A stretch of 64,000 nt of DNA from Porphyrobacter sp. SLTP (GTDB lineage Bacteria > Pseudomonadota > Alphaproteobacteria > Sphingomonadales > Sphingomonadaceae): NCBI RefSeq assembly GCF_009905735.1, contig NZ_JAAALE010000004.1:1-64000 (forward strand), read 5' to 3'. Below are positions 43,369 through 52,110 of the stretch, one piece after another; position 1 is the stretch's first letter, and every line of letters starts with the position of its first letter. The position numbers were made by a program, and so were the translations under genes. Under the pieces are notes generated by a model. The model had not been told where the DNA came from. It was given only the letters and a program-made list of their open reading frames with translations, and did not search any database.

Positions 43369-43884
43369 TCAGCCCGCCGGATCGTTGTTCGAGTAGATCA
43401 CCGATACGATCCGCCAGCCCTGCGCCGTGCGGACTAGATGCCAGGATTCCTTGCCTTGGTTGATAGCCCGCCCGTTCAGCAGGTACGTAAAGTCGAAGGT
43501 AATCGCGGCCACATCCTCGTCGTGTGCGATGCTGATGTTGCTGAAGATTTCCTCGTGGCGATGGGGGCTGCTGACGATCCGTTCGATGAAGTCGCGGGGT
43601 GTGTTTGCCGGATCGAAGGCGGCCTTGGTGGCCTGCTCGCCCAACCGCGCAAGGCGCGCATCGCTGTTGACGCGTCGCCATGTCACAGGGCCTTCGGCGA
43701 ACAGCGCCAGAAAGCCCCTCGCGTCCTTGCGGATGATCGCCTCGCCGAAGGTTGCGATTGTGGTCCGCAAATCCTTCTCCGCCTGGGCGTGGGTGTAGGC
43801 GGATTGGGGTTCGGCTTGGGCTATAGCATGGGCTGGGGCGAGGAACGGCGATGCCATCGCAGCCGCGAGTGCATAGAGGATCAT
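43369..43884 (-). CDS. Exported NTF2-like (SnoaL/DUF4440-type) protein
   Basis: Protein of 171 residues with a signal peptide (ILYALAAAMASPFLAPAHAI) and an NTF2-like alpha+beta domain (KDLRTTIATFGEAIIRKDAR, AAITFDFTYLLNGRAINQGK, ESWHLVRTAQGWRIVSVIYS). The WHLV...GWRI ending is typical of the family. It may bind small ligands in the periplasm; no catalytic role can be assigned. It is last of three genes for exported proteins, 48 bp after the OB-like gene. Confidence 0.8.
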   Translation of the reverse strand: MILYALAAAMASPFLAPAHAIAQAEPQSAYTHAQAEKDLRTTIATFGEAIIRKDARGFLALFAEGPVTWRRVNSDARLARLGEQATKAAFDPANTPRDFIERIVSSPHRHEEIFSNISIAHDEDVAAITFDFTYLLNGRAINQGKESWHLVRTAQGWRIVSVIYSNNDPAG

Positions 43885-43932
43885 GATCTATCTCCAGTGG
43901 AGGCAAGGGTAGGGTCGGGGCACTGCGGTCTT

Positions 43933-44760
43933 CTATTTGTTTGGTGCGCAATCACGCAGCCAGACCCGCGACTGGCTCTCATCAAAGGTATCGAATGTTC
44001 CGGTCAGCTCGACGTGGCTGTCAGGCTTCAGCGTCAGGGCGAACGCCGACTGTCCGGGGGCCAGCCGACAGCTGACTTCGGCCCGGTAACCGGTGCCAGG
44101 CGCCAGACTGGCGAGCATATTGTCGACCAGCTTGAAGTCGACGCGGTAGCCGTCGCCGACGCGGCTTACCGATGCGACCGGGCCGTATAGGGTGAAGACC
44201 CTTTCCTTGTAGCGCGGCTCGATGGAAACCGAGCTCTTCCGCGCTTCTCCGCCGATCTGCGACGAGAACCGCAACACACTCATCCTGAGCGGAGCGGCAC
44301 TCGCGGCTTCGGCGGCATTGCCCTTCTTCGCCAGAGCGAGACCCGCCTTGCCTCCTTGCAGCTGCGCAAGGATTCCGCACATTTCGGCGCGCGCCGCAGC
44401 TTCCTTGACTGCCATCGCCGCGCGCAGGCGGGCTTCCATGCGCACCGTGCCCTGCCCGTTGGCCTCGCTCACGCTGATCTCGATCGGGAAGCCCCTCGCC
44501 TTGCCGGTAGTCGGCTGCTCGATCAGTATCGTCCCCGCTTCGGGTTCTGCGGCCATCACGATATAGCCCTTGGCGATCACGATGCCGCGCAGCTGGCCAA
44601 TCGCACTCGCAGAGGAGAGATCGGCGACCGAGCGCTCGGCGACGAAGCGCAGTCCTGTGACCGGATTGCCGCCCTTGCGGAACGTCTCTACACACCCGGT
44701 CGGCTGGGTTTGGGCAAGCGCCATCATGCTGGCAGCCGCCAGCGCAGAAGTAAGCAACAT
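43933..44760 (-). CDS. Exported protein with possible OB-fold (tRNA_anti-like) domain, function unknown
   Basis: Unrecognised protein of 275 residues with a signal peptide (LLTSALAAASMMALAQTQ). The C-terminal part (YKERVFTLYGPVASVSRVGD to GTFDTFDESQSRVWLRDC) looks like the tRNA_anti-like OB-fold of exported proteins; the assignment is tentative. The middle is helical and Ala-rich. It lies 27 bp after the serine hydrolase gene, so the two are probably one operon. Confidence 0.5.
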   Translation of the reverse strand: MLLTSALAAASMMALAQTQPTGCVETFRKGGNPVTGLRFVAERSVADLSSASAIGQLRGIVIAKGYIVMAAEPEAGTILIEQPTTGKARGFPIEISVSEANGQGTVRMEARLRAAMAVKEAAARAEMCGILAQLQGGKAGLALAKKGNAAEAASAAPLRMSVLRFSSQIGGEARKSSVSIEPRYKERVFTLYGPVASVSRVGDGYRVDFKLVDNMLASLAPGTGYRAEVSCRLAPGQSAFALTLKPDSHVELTGTFDTFDESQSRVWLRDCAPNK

Positions 44761-44787
44761 CGCGTGTCTCCAAGTTTGAAAGGGTTT

Positions 44788-46227
44788 TCAGCGCTGCAAG
44801 TGCACGATGAACTTGCGGGTCGGGCTCAACACCGCGACGAAGCGGCCGTCGGCCTGTCGACGCAGGTCGTAGGTGCCGCTCGGCGTCACAAGCGCGCCGC
44901 GATCGAGCCGGTCGCCTGGCAGGACCGAGATGATCGTGAGATGGTTAGCGTTCGCCTGCGGCATCGCATCGAACCAGTCGCCCGCCGCATTGTCGAGCCC
45001 CAGCGTCCCGCGGCAAATCCCGTCGGACACGGCAAAGCTTGCGGTTCCGGTCACCGGCTTGTCGCCGAAGCTGCCGGAGTAGCGGCTCGCCCATGCAGGG
45101 CACGGTGTTTGCGGCCCACCCTGATCGACCCGGAAGGGCGCGGCCAGCATCGTCGCGGTCTCCTTGATATCCGAAACCCAGACCGCATTCGACAGAACGC
45201 TGACACTCTCGCCGCTTTCCGGATAGACCAACAGAGCACTGCGCGCGCCGATGGCGACACCGGCGTGATGCGCTATATTGTGCCCGTCGCTGTCCGTGCC
45301 GATGCGCCAACCGAAAGCGATCCGGTCCTCGCCTTCAGTCACCGGAGAACCGTCGTTCATGCTGGCAGGCGTCCACATTACCGCCCGCGCTTCGGGCGAG
45401 AGGAAGCTGTCGCGCATCACTCTTGCCCCGAACAGCGCGACGCCCGGCGCCGTGCCGCGAAAGCCGGCCCCGCCCCAGGAATAGCTGTAATCATGCGGGT
45501 CCGCCGCGCGGATTGCGCCGTCCTCGAATTCGTACGCGACGGTGTCGTGTGCCGGGTCGGGCTCAAGGTCGGGGCGCAGCGGCAGATCATAGGTGATCGT
45601 GCGCGAGACGAACGACAGAAACGGGGTGCGGGCAGCGCCTTCGATCGCGGCGCTCAGAAGGGTGTAGCCATAGGAGCTGTATTGATAATCGGTCCCTGGC
45701 GCGAACAGCAGCGAACGGTCGGCGAAGATCGCGACAGCCTCGTCCACAGTATCGAAATGGACACCGCCCCGCGCGACATCGACATCCTGATAATGCGGGA
45801 TGCCTGACGTGTGCGCCGCAAGCTGCCGCAGATTGATTTGCGACGGCCAGCTGAGGCGGCGGCCGGGCAGGTAGCGCTGAACGGGCGCATCGATATCCAG
45901 CAGGTGGCGATCCTGCAGCACCATCGCTGCGGTGGCGGTCAGCAGTTTGGAAACGCTGGCGAGGCGGAAGCTGGTGTCGGTATCGACCGGCAGCTTCCGG
46001 TCAAGATCGCGATATCCGGCGCCGCCGGACCAGATGACCTCGCCGTCCCGGGTCACGGCGGCAGCCATGCCGGGAACGCCGTTGGCTTCTACCTGAGCGG
46101 CGAGGATGGCATCGGCGATTTGTTGCTGTGCGGCAGGCGCGGTGCTTGGGGTATCCGCTGAAACGGGGCTGTTGCATCCTGCTGCGGCGAGGGCGATGAG
46201 GGCGAGGTGTGTGCGGTGCTGTGTCAT
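44788..46227 (-). CDS. Lipoprotein serine hydrolase, class C beta-lactamase-like
   Basis: Exported enzyme of 479 residues. LIALAAAGC is a lipobox, so it is a lipoprotein. The beta-lactamase/PBP-like active site is FRLASVSKLLTATAAMVLQD (SxxK), with YQYSSYGYTLL as the Tyr motif (YxS in place of YxN). The family includes D-aminopeptidases and esterases; true lactamase activity is not implied. The C-terminal 120 residues form a separate domain. It begins 47 bp from the divergent CadC-like gene. Confidence 0.85.
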   Translation of the reverse strand: MTQHRTHLALIALAAAGCNSPVSADTPSTAPAAQQQIADAILAAQVEANGVPGMAAAVTRDGEVIWSGGAGYRDLDRKLPVDTDTSFRLASVSKLLTATAAMVLQDRHLLDIDAPVQRYLPGRRLSWPSQINLRQLAAHTSGIPHYQDVDVARGGVHFDTVDEAVAIFADRSLLFAPGTDYQYSSYGYTLLSAAIEGAARTPFLSFVSRTITYDLPLRPDLEPDPAHDTVAYEFEDGAIRAADPHDYSYSWGGAGFRGTAPGVALFGARVMRDSFLSPEARAVMWTPASMNDGSPVTEGEDRIAFGWRIGTDSDGHNIAHHAGVAIGARSALLVYPESGESVSVLSNAVWVSDIKETATMLAAPFRVDQGGPQTPCPAWASRYSGSFGDKPVTGTASFAVSDGICRGTLGLDNAAGDWFDAMPQANANHLTIISVLPGDRLDRGALVTPSGTYDLRRQADGRFVAVLSPTRKFIVHLQR

Positions 46228-46274
46228 GCCCCGAAGGCTGCAATCCGCACCGGCGACAGGACAAGAAAAGAACG

Positions 46275-47459
46275 GTGAAGATTGGTGAAATGAAGGTCGA
46301 GCTCTGCAAGGTGCGCCGCGCAATCGTCGTCGAGGGCGAGGCACACCGGCTGCCTGATCTGTCGTTTCGCCTGTTCGACCTGCTGCTTGAGCAGAGCCCC
46401 GATCCGGTGTCCTTTTCCCAGATCGAAGAAGCGGTCTGGAACGCGCAGGTTACCCGGGAAACGATCAAGCAGCGGGTGACATTACTGCGCGAGAGCCTCG
46501 AACAGATCGGCATCGACGGCACCGTCATCGAGGCGGTCCGCAATCATGGCTACCGCACCATCTTGCCGAAGAGTGCCGCAGAGCCGGCGCGCGCCTCACC
46601 GTTACGCGGCAGGGCTGGCTGGGCAGCCGGCATCGTCCTGCTGATCGCAGCGGCGCTGATGCTGGCGTGGCAGATCGCCGATGTGGGCAAGCCTGCGAAG
46701 CCTGTACTGGCGGTGCTCGCAGCCGCGCCTGCGGCAGGTGTCGATCCCGGCGAAAGCGAGACCCTGCGCCGCGACATGGTGCGCACCATTTCCAAGTTCG
46801 AAGGTGTTCGTGTCATCGACCGCGTACCGACCCAAAGTGGGGAGCCTGACTACCTTGTACGGCTATCGCTGGGCAGTTCCGGGCAGGATCGCAAGCTGGC
46901 GGCGGAACTCGTCGATAGTGCCACCGGGGCTGTGTTGTTCGCTGAAGAATACGCGGTTTCGCCTGCGGATTCGGGCCGGGCGGTGATGCATTTCGCGAAC
47001 AACGTCCACGGCCACCTGAGTGCGTTTGCGGCCACCGGGGGCGAGATTTCCGATGAGGGACGCACCCGCTACGCTGAAGCCTACCGGCTCTGGCGGCTTG
47101 GGGACAAGCAAAGCCTCTTCGGCGCGCGCAGGTCCCTCGATGCCTTAGCGATGGAACCCGAGACAGCTGTGATTGCGCGGTCGCTGCTCGCCCGGGTGAA
47201 CGCGGATATGGTGATGCGCCACGGGGAACCTGCGGCTTTGGCACGGCAGGCCGAGCAGGACCTGCGCGCCCTTGTTGGACGACAGCCTGGCGTGGGAGAC
47301 CTGCGCTACTCGCTGGCGCGGGCCCTGCTGGCCCAAGGCAAGCGCGAAGAGGCCATCGCCGAATTGCGCATCGCGCAGCGGACAATGCCCTTCCTCGACC
47401 GCGAGATCATGGCGATCGAAGGTGAGTTCAATCCGCGAAGCGCTACATCGAACGAGTGA
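46275..47459 (+). CDS. CadC/ToxR-like membrane-bound transcriptional regulator
   Basis: One-component regulator of 394 residues. An OmpR/PhoB-type winged helix is N-terminal (LSFRLFDLLLEQSPDPVSFS, TRETIKQRVTLLRESLEQIG, VRNHGYRTI). A membrane helix (GWAAGIVLLIAAALMLAWQI) follows near 115-135. The periplasmic part has TPR-like repeats at the C-terminus (ARALLAQGKREEAIAELRIA). It likely controls the divergent serine hydrolase operon. GTG at 46275 or ATG at 46290 are start options; longer readings enter the neighbour's leader. Confidence 0.82.
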   Translation: MKIGEMKVELCKVRRAIVVEGEAHRLPDLSFRLFDLLLEQSPDPVSFSQIEEAVWNAQVTRETIKQRVTLLRESLEQIGIDGTVIEAVRNHGYRTILPKSAAEPARASPLRGRAGWAAGIVLLIAAALMLAWQIADVGKPAKPVLAVLAAAPAAGVDPGESETLRRDMVRTISKFEGVRVIDRVPTQSGEPDYLVRLSLGSSGQDRKLAAELVDSATGAVLFAEEYAVSPADSGRAVMHFANNVHGHLSAFAATGGEISDEGRTRYAEAYRLWRLGDKQSLFGARRSLDALAMEPETAVIARSLLARVNADMVMRHGEPAALARQAEQDLRALVGRQPGVGDLRYSLARALLAQGKREEAIAELRIAQRTMPFLDREIMAIEGEFNPRSATSNE

Positions 47460-47535
47460 CCGAGGTAGCGTAAAGGTAAGGTCCGCTTATTGCCGAAGCG
47501 GACAGTCCATCTGACAAAGTCGAATGACCTACTCT

Positions 47536-47640
47536 GGGTCGGGGGCCGTCACGGCTGAGATCGGGTCGCGAGTGGCGGCTTTGCCCCGCTTCTGAAAAAA
47601 TCCTGCCGTTCAGCAAGCGACCCCGGAACGGATGTTCGGT
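47536..47640. repeat. Dispersed intergenic repeat R1
   Basis: One copy of a repeat family (others near 61035-61255, 62035-62172 and 63810-63985). Shared words include tggcggctttgcc, cgctt.tgaaaaa, tcctgcc.ttcag and aagcgaccccg. No convincing gene lies in 47460-47866; the remainder of that gap shows nothing recognisable. Confidence 0.7.
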
Positions 47641-47866
47641 TGCGACCCGCGCCTTCCTGATAGCGGCCACTTGTTCACGGGGCGCGGGGCAGCTGAAAAT
47701 GGGTCGATCCTGCCGTTCCCCAAGACCGGTCCAACGGCAGGTCAATCGCCAAAATGACGCTCATCGAATGGTCCGCTGGACAAGAACTTCACCGATAACA
47801 GGGCCGTCAGCTGGCTGTCGGCAATTCGCCAGCTCGCGATATTCTCAGCCGTTGCGCTGCCAAAGG

Positions 47867-48424
47867 TCAGATCTTGTAAACACGTGCGAGAACACGCCAC
47901 AGTCCGGCGAGCCGGTTGCTATGACGCAACTCCTTGGCGAGGCGCATTAGAGTCTCCGGGAAACCCAACACGGGGATAGCTGCTTCGATTGCTGTTACCT
48001 CTCGTCGCGATACACCATGCCGCACCATCCCCATGCTTGCGTCGACCCAATCGGCTATGCGCGCGGCGTTCACGATGTCGGCATCCGGTCCCGCGAAAGA
48101 TCGTAGCTTGTGATGCCAGTGGATGATGTTGGCAACGAGCCTAGGGTCAAGATGCGTTGCGTGCTGCGCTCGGACGCGTTCGGCCACGACCTCCGACGGC
48201 TCCAGATAAGCCAATTCGTGGTCGGTCCACAGGCCCACATCGTGGAAGACAAGCGCGAAGGCGATGTGTTCGCGTCCTCGCGGATCTTCGCCGAGGAAGT
48301 GCGACGCGTAGCTCAACACTCGGTATATGTGGTTGCGATAGGCGGCGAAGTCGCGTCCGACTGCCTCCGCAATCAATGGCAAATGCCGCTCGACTGTCGG
48401 ATCGGAGAAAATTGGCTGAATCAT
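47867..48424 (-). CDS. HD-domain phosphohydrolase-like protein
   Basis: Cytosolic protein of 185 residues with an HD-type metal motif: His in YRNHIYRVLSYASHF, HD in ALVFHDVGLWTD, and further His/Asp in NIIHWHHKLR and ARIADWVD. HD proteins hydrolyse nucleotide or phosphate esters; the substrate is unknown. It lies alone, 61 bp beyond the MRJP-like gene on the same strand, and might be the last gene of that operon. Confidence 0.8.
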   Translation of the reverse strand: MIQPIFSDPTVERHLPLIAEAVGRDFAAYRNHIYRVLSYASHFLGEDPRGREHIAFALVFHDVGLWTDHELAYLEPSEVVAERVRAQHATHLDPRLVANIIHWHHKLRSFAGPDADIVNAARIADWVDASMGMVRHGVSRREVTAIEAAIPVLGFPETLMRLAKELRHSNRLAGLWRVLARVYKI

Positions 48425-48485
48425 TCAAGGAATCCTACGGCGGTGCCGGACAATCACGTTGCCGAGCCCGCCCGGTCTGGTGCCG

Positions 48486-49637
48486 TCAATTCGGGTGCAA
48501 CAGAACAGGTCCGCTGCCGACCTTGATGCGCAGCAGTTCATAAGGCTTGCGGCGCAGATCCTGCCCGCCGTGGAAGCCGGGCTGGCGGTGCAGTTGGTTG
48601 GCGGTGAAGTAGAGGTAGCCGTCGGTCCCGATCGACAGTGTGTCGGGCCAGCTGATGCGCGGGTCGCTGACCAGCGTCGTCCAGTTGCCCCGATCGAGCA
48701 CGCGGATCGCGTTGTTCTCGTAATCGCCGGCGAACACGCGGCCAGTATCGTCTTCGGCGATCCCGTCCGAGGCACCCTTGCGTCCCATGCTGCGGATCGC
48801 GCGGACGAGCTCCTGCTCCGATACCGCAGGATCGCGCAGCATGGCGGTTGGCACCTCATGCAAAGTACGGCCCGAAAGAGGCCCGTAGTAAAGCATGCTG
48901 CCATCTGCGCTCAGCCCGATCGCGTCGCTCGCGATCGCAATCGGTGTTGCCGGCCCTTGCGCGGGGCGGTTCATCAACACCGCGCCATCGACAACCGGGG
49001 TGAAGCCGGGTTCGGGATTGGTCGTCGCGTGGCCCGAAAGACGGCGGATCGCCCGCCCGCTGGCGATATCGACCACGATGATCCCGCCGATGCCCGCATT
49101 GCTGCTGTCGGTGATATAGGCCACGCCTTCCGCGCCCTGCCGCAGATCCAGCCGCACGTCGTTGAGGTAGGTCGTCGGCAGCACCACCCTGGGGGGGAGC
49201 ACGATGGTCTTGACGACGCGGTTGGTGGCAAGATCGATCGCGACCAGCTTCGCGCCGCCAGCCTGGGGGGGCGCGAAGTTGGGTGCCGCGGTATCGAGCA
49301 CCCAGAGCCGGTTGGCCCCGTCTGCGACCACGCTCTGCACCGAGATGAAATGCCCTGCCGGGTCAGCCGGGTCGGGGCGATTGGTTGCTGCGTCGGGGTA
49401 AGGCACCGCCTTGCCATCGACCAGTTCGGCCACCGTGAACGGCGCATTGTCGCCCCATTGCGGGAAGTTGACGAAGATGCGGCCATTGGGGGCAACGGTC
49501 ACGCCGGTTGGCATCGCGCCGTCGAAAGTGGCGACCTGTTCGATTTTCAGTGCCGAGGTGGCCTGCGGTGTGGTCGCGCAGGCCGCGAGCGACAGCACGG
49601 CAGCCGTTGCGAGCATAAGTTTGATCGAGCGGTTCAT
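48486..49637 (-). CDS. MRJP/yellow-family beta-propeller lipoprotein
   Basis: Exported lipoprotein of 383 residues; lipobox LSLAAC. The body matches the major royal jelly/yellow family, a six-bladed propeller (GVTVAPNGRIFVNFPQWGD, YLNDVRLDLRQGAEGVAYIT, AIGLSADGSMLYYGPLSGR). In insects the family includes dopachrome-conversion-related proteins; bacterial function is unknown. It overlaps the Old Yellow Enzyme gene by 4 bp. The start [10 protein letters not shown] is clear. Confidence 0.83.
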   Translation of the reverse strand: MNRSIKLMLATAAVLSLAACATTPQATSALKIEQVATFDGAMPTGVTVAPNGRIFVNFPQWGDNAPFTVAELVDGKAVPYPDAATNRPDPADPAGHFISVQSVVADGANRLWVLDTAAPNFAPPQAGGAKLVAIDLATNRVVKTIVLPPRVVLPTTYLNDVRLDLRQGAEGVAYITDSSNAGIGGIIVVDIASGRAIRRLSGHATTNPEPGFTPVVDGAVLMNRPAQGPATPIAIASDAIGLSADGSMLYYGPLSGRTLHEVPTAMLRDPAVSEQELVRAIRSMGRKGASDGIAEDDTGRVFAGDYENNAIRVLDRGNWTTLVSDPRISWPDTLSIGTDGYLYFTANQLHRQPGFHGGQDLRRKPYELLRIKVGSGPVLLHPN

Positions 49638-50746
49638 GGCTTCATTTCCTTCAGGATGCGCCCGGCTTCGCGCGGTTCGGAGCGCAGATATTGCGGCGGT
49701 GCCTTGACCGAAGCGCCCAACATCGCGGCAGCGTGCCACGGCCAGCGGGGATCCCACAGCACCGTGCGTGCGATCGCAATCATATCGGCATCGCCGCGCG
49801 CCAGGATGTCCTCGGCCTGCTGCGGATCGGTGATGAGGCCGACCGCGATGACCGGCATCGTCACCGCATCCTTCACAGTTGATGCGAGCGGCACCTGATA
49901 GCCCGGCCCCACCGGAATATCCTGCCGCGGATCGAGCCCGCCGCTCGACACGTGGATCGCGGCGCACCCGCGGGCTTCGAGTTCGCGGGCGAAGGCTGCG
50001 GTTTCCTGCACCGTCCAGCCGCCCTCCACCCAGTCGGTGCCCGACACGCGGACCGTCACGGGCTTTTCGGCCGGCAAGGCCGCGCGCACCGCATCGAACA
50101 CTTCGAGCGGGAAGCGCATCCGGTTTTCGAGACTGCCGCCATATTCATCCGTGCGCGTGTTCGACAGCGGCGAGAGGAATTCGTGGAGCAGATAGCCGTG
50201 CGCGGCATGGATCTGGATCGCGTCGAGGCCCAACCGGCCCGATCGCTGCGCCGCATCGGCAAAGGCGGCGATGATGCGCTCCATCCCCGCACGATCGAGC
50301 GCGGTTGGCGGGTTCTCGCCTTCCTCGAAGGCAAGGGCGCTGGGGGCGAGCGTCTGCCAGCCATTGGCATCGTCGGGCGCAAGCTGCGCTCCGCCATCCC
50401 AAGGCTTGGCGCAGCTTGCCTTGCGCCCCGCGTGGGCAAGCTGAATCACCAGCGGCATGTCAGACCAGCGGCGCACGCTTTGCAGCACCTGCCGCATCGC
50501 GTGTTCGGTATGGTCGTCGTAAAGGCCGACATCGCCATAGGTGATCCGCCCTTCCGGGCTCACCGCGGTGGCTTCGATCGTCAGCGCGCCTGCGCCCGAC
50601 ATCGCCAGCTGGCCCAGATGCATCTGATGCCAGTCGTTCATCGCGCCGTCTTCGGCCGAATACTGGCACATTGGCGCGATGACGATCCGGTTGGCGAGCC
50701 GCAGCCCGCCAACCTCAATCGGTTCGAACAATTTCGGCATCACCAT
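49634..50746 (-). CDS. Old Yellow Enzyme (NADH:flavin oxidoreductase, YqjM-like)
   Basis: FMN-dependent ene-reductase of 370 residues. It has the family's MCQYSAEDG loop (active-site Cys), [20 protein letters not shown] and [20 protein letters not shown] followed by [14 protein letters not shown]. These enzymes reduce alpha,beta-unsaturated aldehydes, maleimides and nitro compounds. It overlaps glyoxalase I upstream and the MRJP gene downstream, so the three are translationally coupled. ATG at 50746 or 50740. Confidence 0.93.
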   Translation of the reverse strand: MVMPKLFEPIEVGGLRLANRIVIAPMCQYSAEDGAMNDWHQMHLGQLAMSGAGALTIEATAVSPEGRITYGDVGLYDDHTEHAMRQVLQSVRRWSDMPLVIQLAHAGRKASCAKPWDGGAQLAPDDANGWQTLAPSALAFEEGENPPTALDRAGMERIIAAFADAAQRSGRLGLDAIQIHAAHGYLLHEFLSPLSNTRTDEYGGSLENRMRFPLEVFDAVRAALPAEKPVTVRVSGTDWVEGGWTVQETAAFARELEARGCAAIHVSSGGLDPRQDIPVGPGYQVPLASTVKDAVTMPVIAVGLITDPQQAEDILARGDADMIAIARTVLWDPRWPWHAAAMLGASVKAPPQYLRSEPREAGRILKEMKP

Positions 50747-51195
50747 TCACCCGTGTTGGGCATCGAGGCCCAGGGTTCGGCGGGCGCCTTGTGTTCGCCC
50801 TTTTGCAGCAATTCGATCGAGATGCCGTCGGGCGAGCGCACGAAGGCCATGTGCCCGTCGCGCGGCGGCCTGTTGATCGTGACCCCGCCCGCCTGCAGCC
50901 GAGCGCAGGTTTCGTAGATGTCGTCGACGCGGTAGGCGAGGTGACCGAAGTTGCGGCCGCCAGTGTACACCTCGGGCGCGCTGCCATCTTCGGGTGGCCA
51001 GTTATAGGTCAGCTCAACCTCGGCGGTGCCGCGCTCTCCCTCCCCGCGGTGGTCTTCGTCGGCGGCGAGGAAGATGAGGGTATAGCGCCCGCGTTCGCTC
51101 TCCATCCGCCGGGTCTCTTTCAGGCCCAGCAGTTCGAAGAACCGCACCGAGGCCTCGGGATCGCTGACGCGCAGCATGGTGTGAAGGTAGTGCAT
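50740..51195 (-). CDS. gloA: Glyoxalase I / lactoylglutathione lyase (copy 2)
   Basis: VOC-fold enzyme of 151 residues, highly similar to the copy at 7263-7700 (shared [26 protein letters not shown] and [11 protein letters not shown]). The four metal ligands are in [23 protein letters not shown] and ISIELLQ. Here it lies between DJ-1 and OYE genes, which points to detoxification of reactive carbonyls. Confidence 0.9.
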   Translation of the reverse strand: MHYLHTMLRVSDPEASVRFFELLGLKETRRMESERGRYTLIFLAADEDHRGEGERGTAEVELTYNWPPEDGSAPEVYTGGRNFGHLAYRVDDIYETCARLQAGGVTINRPPRDGHMAFVRSPDGISIELLQKGEHKAPAEPWASMPNTGEW

Positions 51196-51197
51196 GA

Positions 51198-52013
51198 TCA
51201 GGCCACCTTTTCCTTGAGCGCTTCCATGACAAGTTCCGCAGTGCGGACGGCCGACGCAGGATTCTGCCCCGTCACCAGATTTCCATCGCGCAGGGCAAAG
51301 GGCTGGAAGTCGGGCCCGCCTTCGTGCTTTGCGCCCAGTTCCTTCATGCGCGTTTCGAGCAGGAAGGGCACCGCTTCGTCGAGCCCGACCGCGCGCTCCT
51401 CGCTGTCGGTGAAAGCTGCCACCCGCCGACCGGCGACCAGCGGGGTGCCGTCGACCTTCTTCGCGGAAACCAGCCCCGCAGGTCCATGACAGACCGCGGC
51501 AACGATCTTGCCTTCGCGGTCGAACCGCTCGATCAGGCGCGCGAGTTCCTCGCTGCCGGGATAGTCGAACATCGTGCCGTGTCCGCCGGGCAGGAACACC
51601 GCGTCATATCCTTCGGGATCGATTGCGGTGAATGCGGGCGTGCTCGCAACCTCGGCCTTGAAGGCCTCGTCCTTGAGATAGCGTTCGACCGAGGCGTCGT
51701 TCTCGCCATCGGCGTTGACGCTGCGCTGGTCGACCGGGATCGCGCCGCCCTTGATCGAGGCGAGCGTGACCTCGGCGCCGGCGTCGCGGAAGGCGTAGTA
51801 GGGTGTGGTAAGCTCTTCGAGCCACACGCCGGTCGGTTCGGTACCGGGGGTCATGCGGTCTGCGGAGGTGGCGATCATCAGAATGCGGGTCATTGCTTTG
51901 GCTCCCTGGCGATGTTGATGGATCGGGCGAGCAGATGCGGATGCAAGCGGCAATGCCGCCGCCGCCAAGGCGAGCGTGGTCATGCCTGTCAGAAAATTGC
52001 GTCGGTCGTGCAT
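51198..52013 (-). CDS. Exported DJ-1/PfpI-family protein (class I GATase-like)
   Basis: Protein of 271 residues. The N-terminus [20 protein letters not shown] looks like a twin-arginine (Tat) signal. The DJ-1/PfpI domain has [14 protein letters not shown] and the nucleophile elbow [12 protein letters not shown] (Cys). Hsp31-like members are glutathione-independent glyoxalases or chaperones. A cytosolic start [10 protein letters not shown] about 40 residues in is an alternative. It is first of the DJ-1-gloA-OYE-MRJP operon, 2 bp before gloA. Confidence 0.85.
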   Translation of the reverse strand: MHDRRNFLTGMTTLALAAAALPLASASARPIHQHRQGAKAMTRILMIATSADRMTPGTEPTGVWLEELTTPYYAFRDAGAEVTLASIKGGAIPVDQRSVNADGENDASVERYLKDEAFKAEVASTPAFTAIDPEGYDAVFLPGGHGTMFDYPGSEELARLIERFDREGKIVAAVCHGPAGLVSAKKVDGTPLVAGRRVAAFTDSEERAVGLDEAVPFLLETRMKELGAKHEGGPDFQPFALRDGNLVTGQNPASAVRTAELVMEALKEKVA

Positions 52014-52085
52014 CGCTTGGCTCCTTCGATACCGAGCAGATAGGCTGCAAGTTTCATCATGAAATCCAAGAGGAATGGCGATCAG

Positions 52086-52103
52086 CCATAAATTGCATTA
52101 TGG
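52086..52103. promoter_or_regulatory. Candidate LysR operator palindrome
   Basis: ccataaattgcattatgg is an inverted repeat (ccataa/ttatgg) with an ATAA-N6-TTAT core of the T-N11-A LysR-box type. It lies 7 bp upstream of the LysR start and about 70 bp upstream of the divergent DJ-1 start. A second palindrome, tttcatcatgaaa, lies at 52052-52064. Confidence 0.45.
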
Positions 52104-52110
52104 AACAAAA

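Noticed and set aside
43163-43396. 77-codon frame starting inside tRNA-Val
   Set aside because: It begins in the tRNA T-arm and is out of frame with the CPBP relic, which explains this stretch better.
44788-46227. Antibiotic-resistance beta-lactamase
   Set aside because: SxxK and a Tyr motif are present, but the added C-terminal domain and lipoprotein signal fit the wider serine-hydrolase family; no evidence for lactam hydrolysis.
47699-47950. 83-codon frame downstream of repeat R1
   Set aside because: It overlaps the HD gene on the opposite strand and has no recognisable sequence; possible relic, but unsupported.
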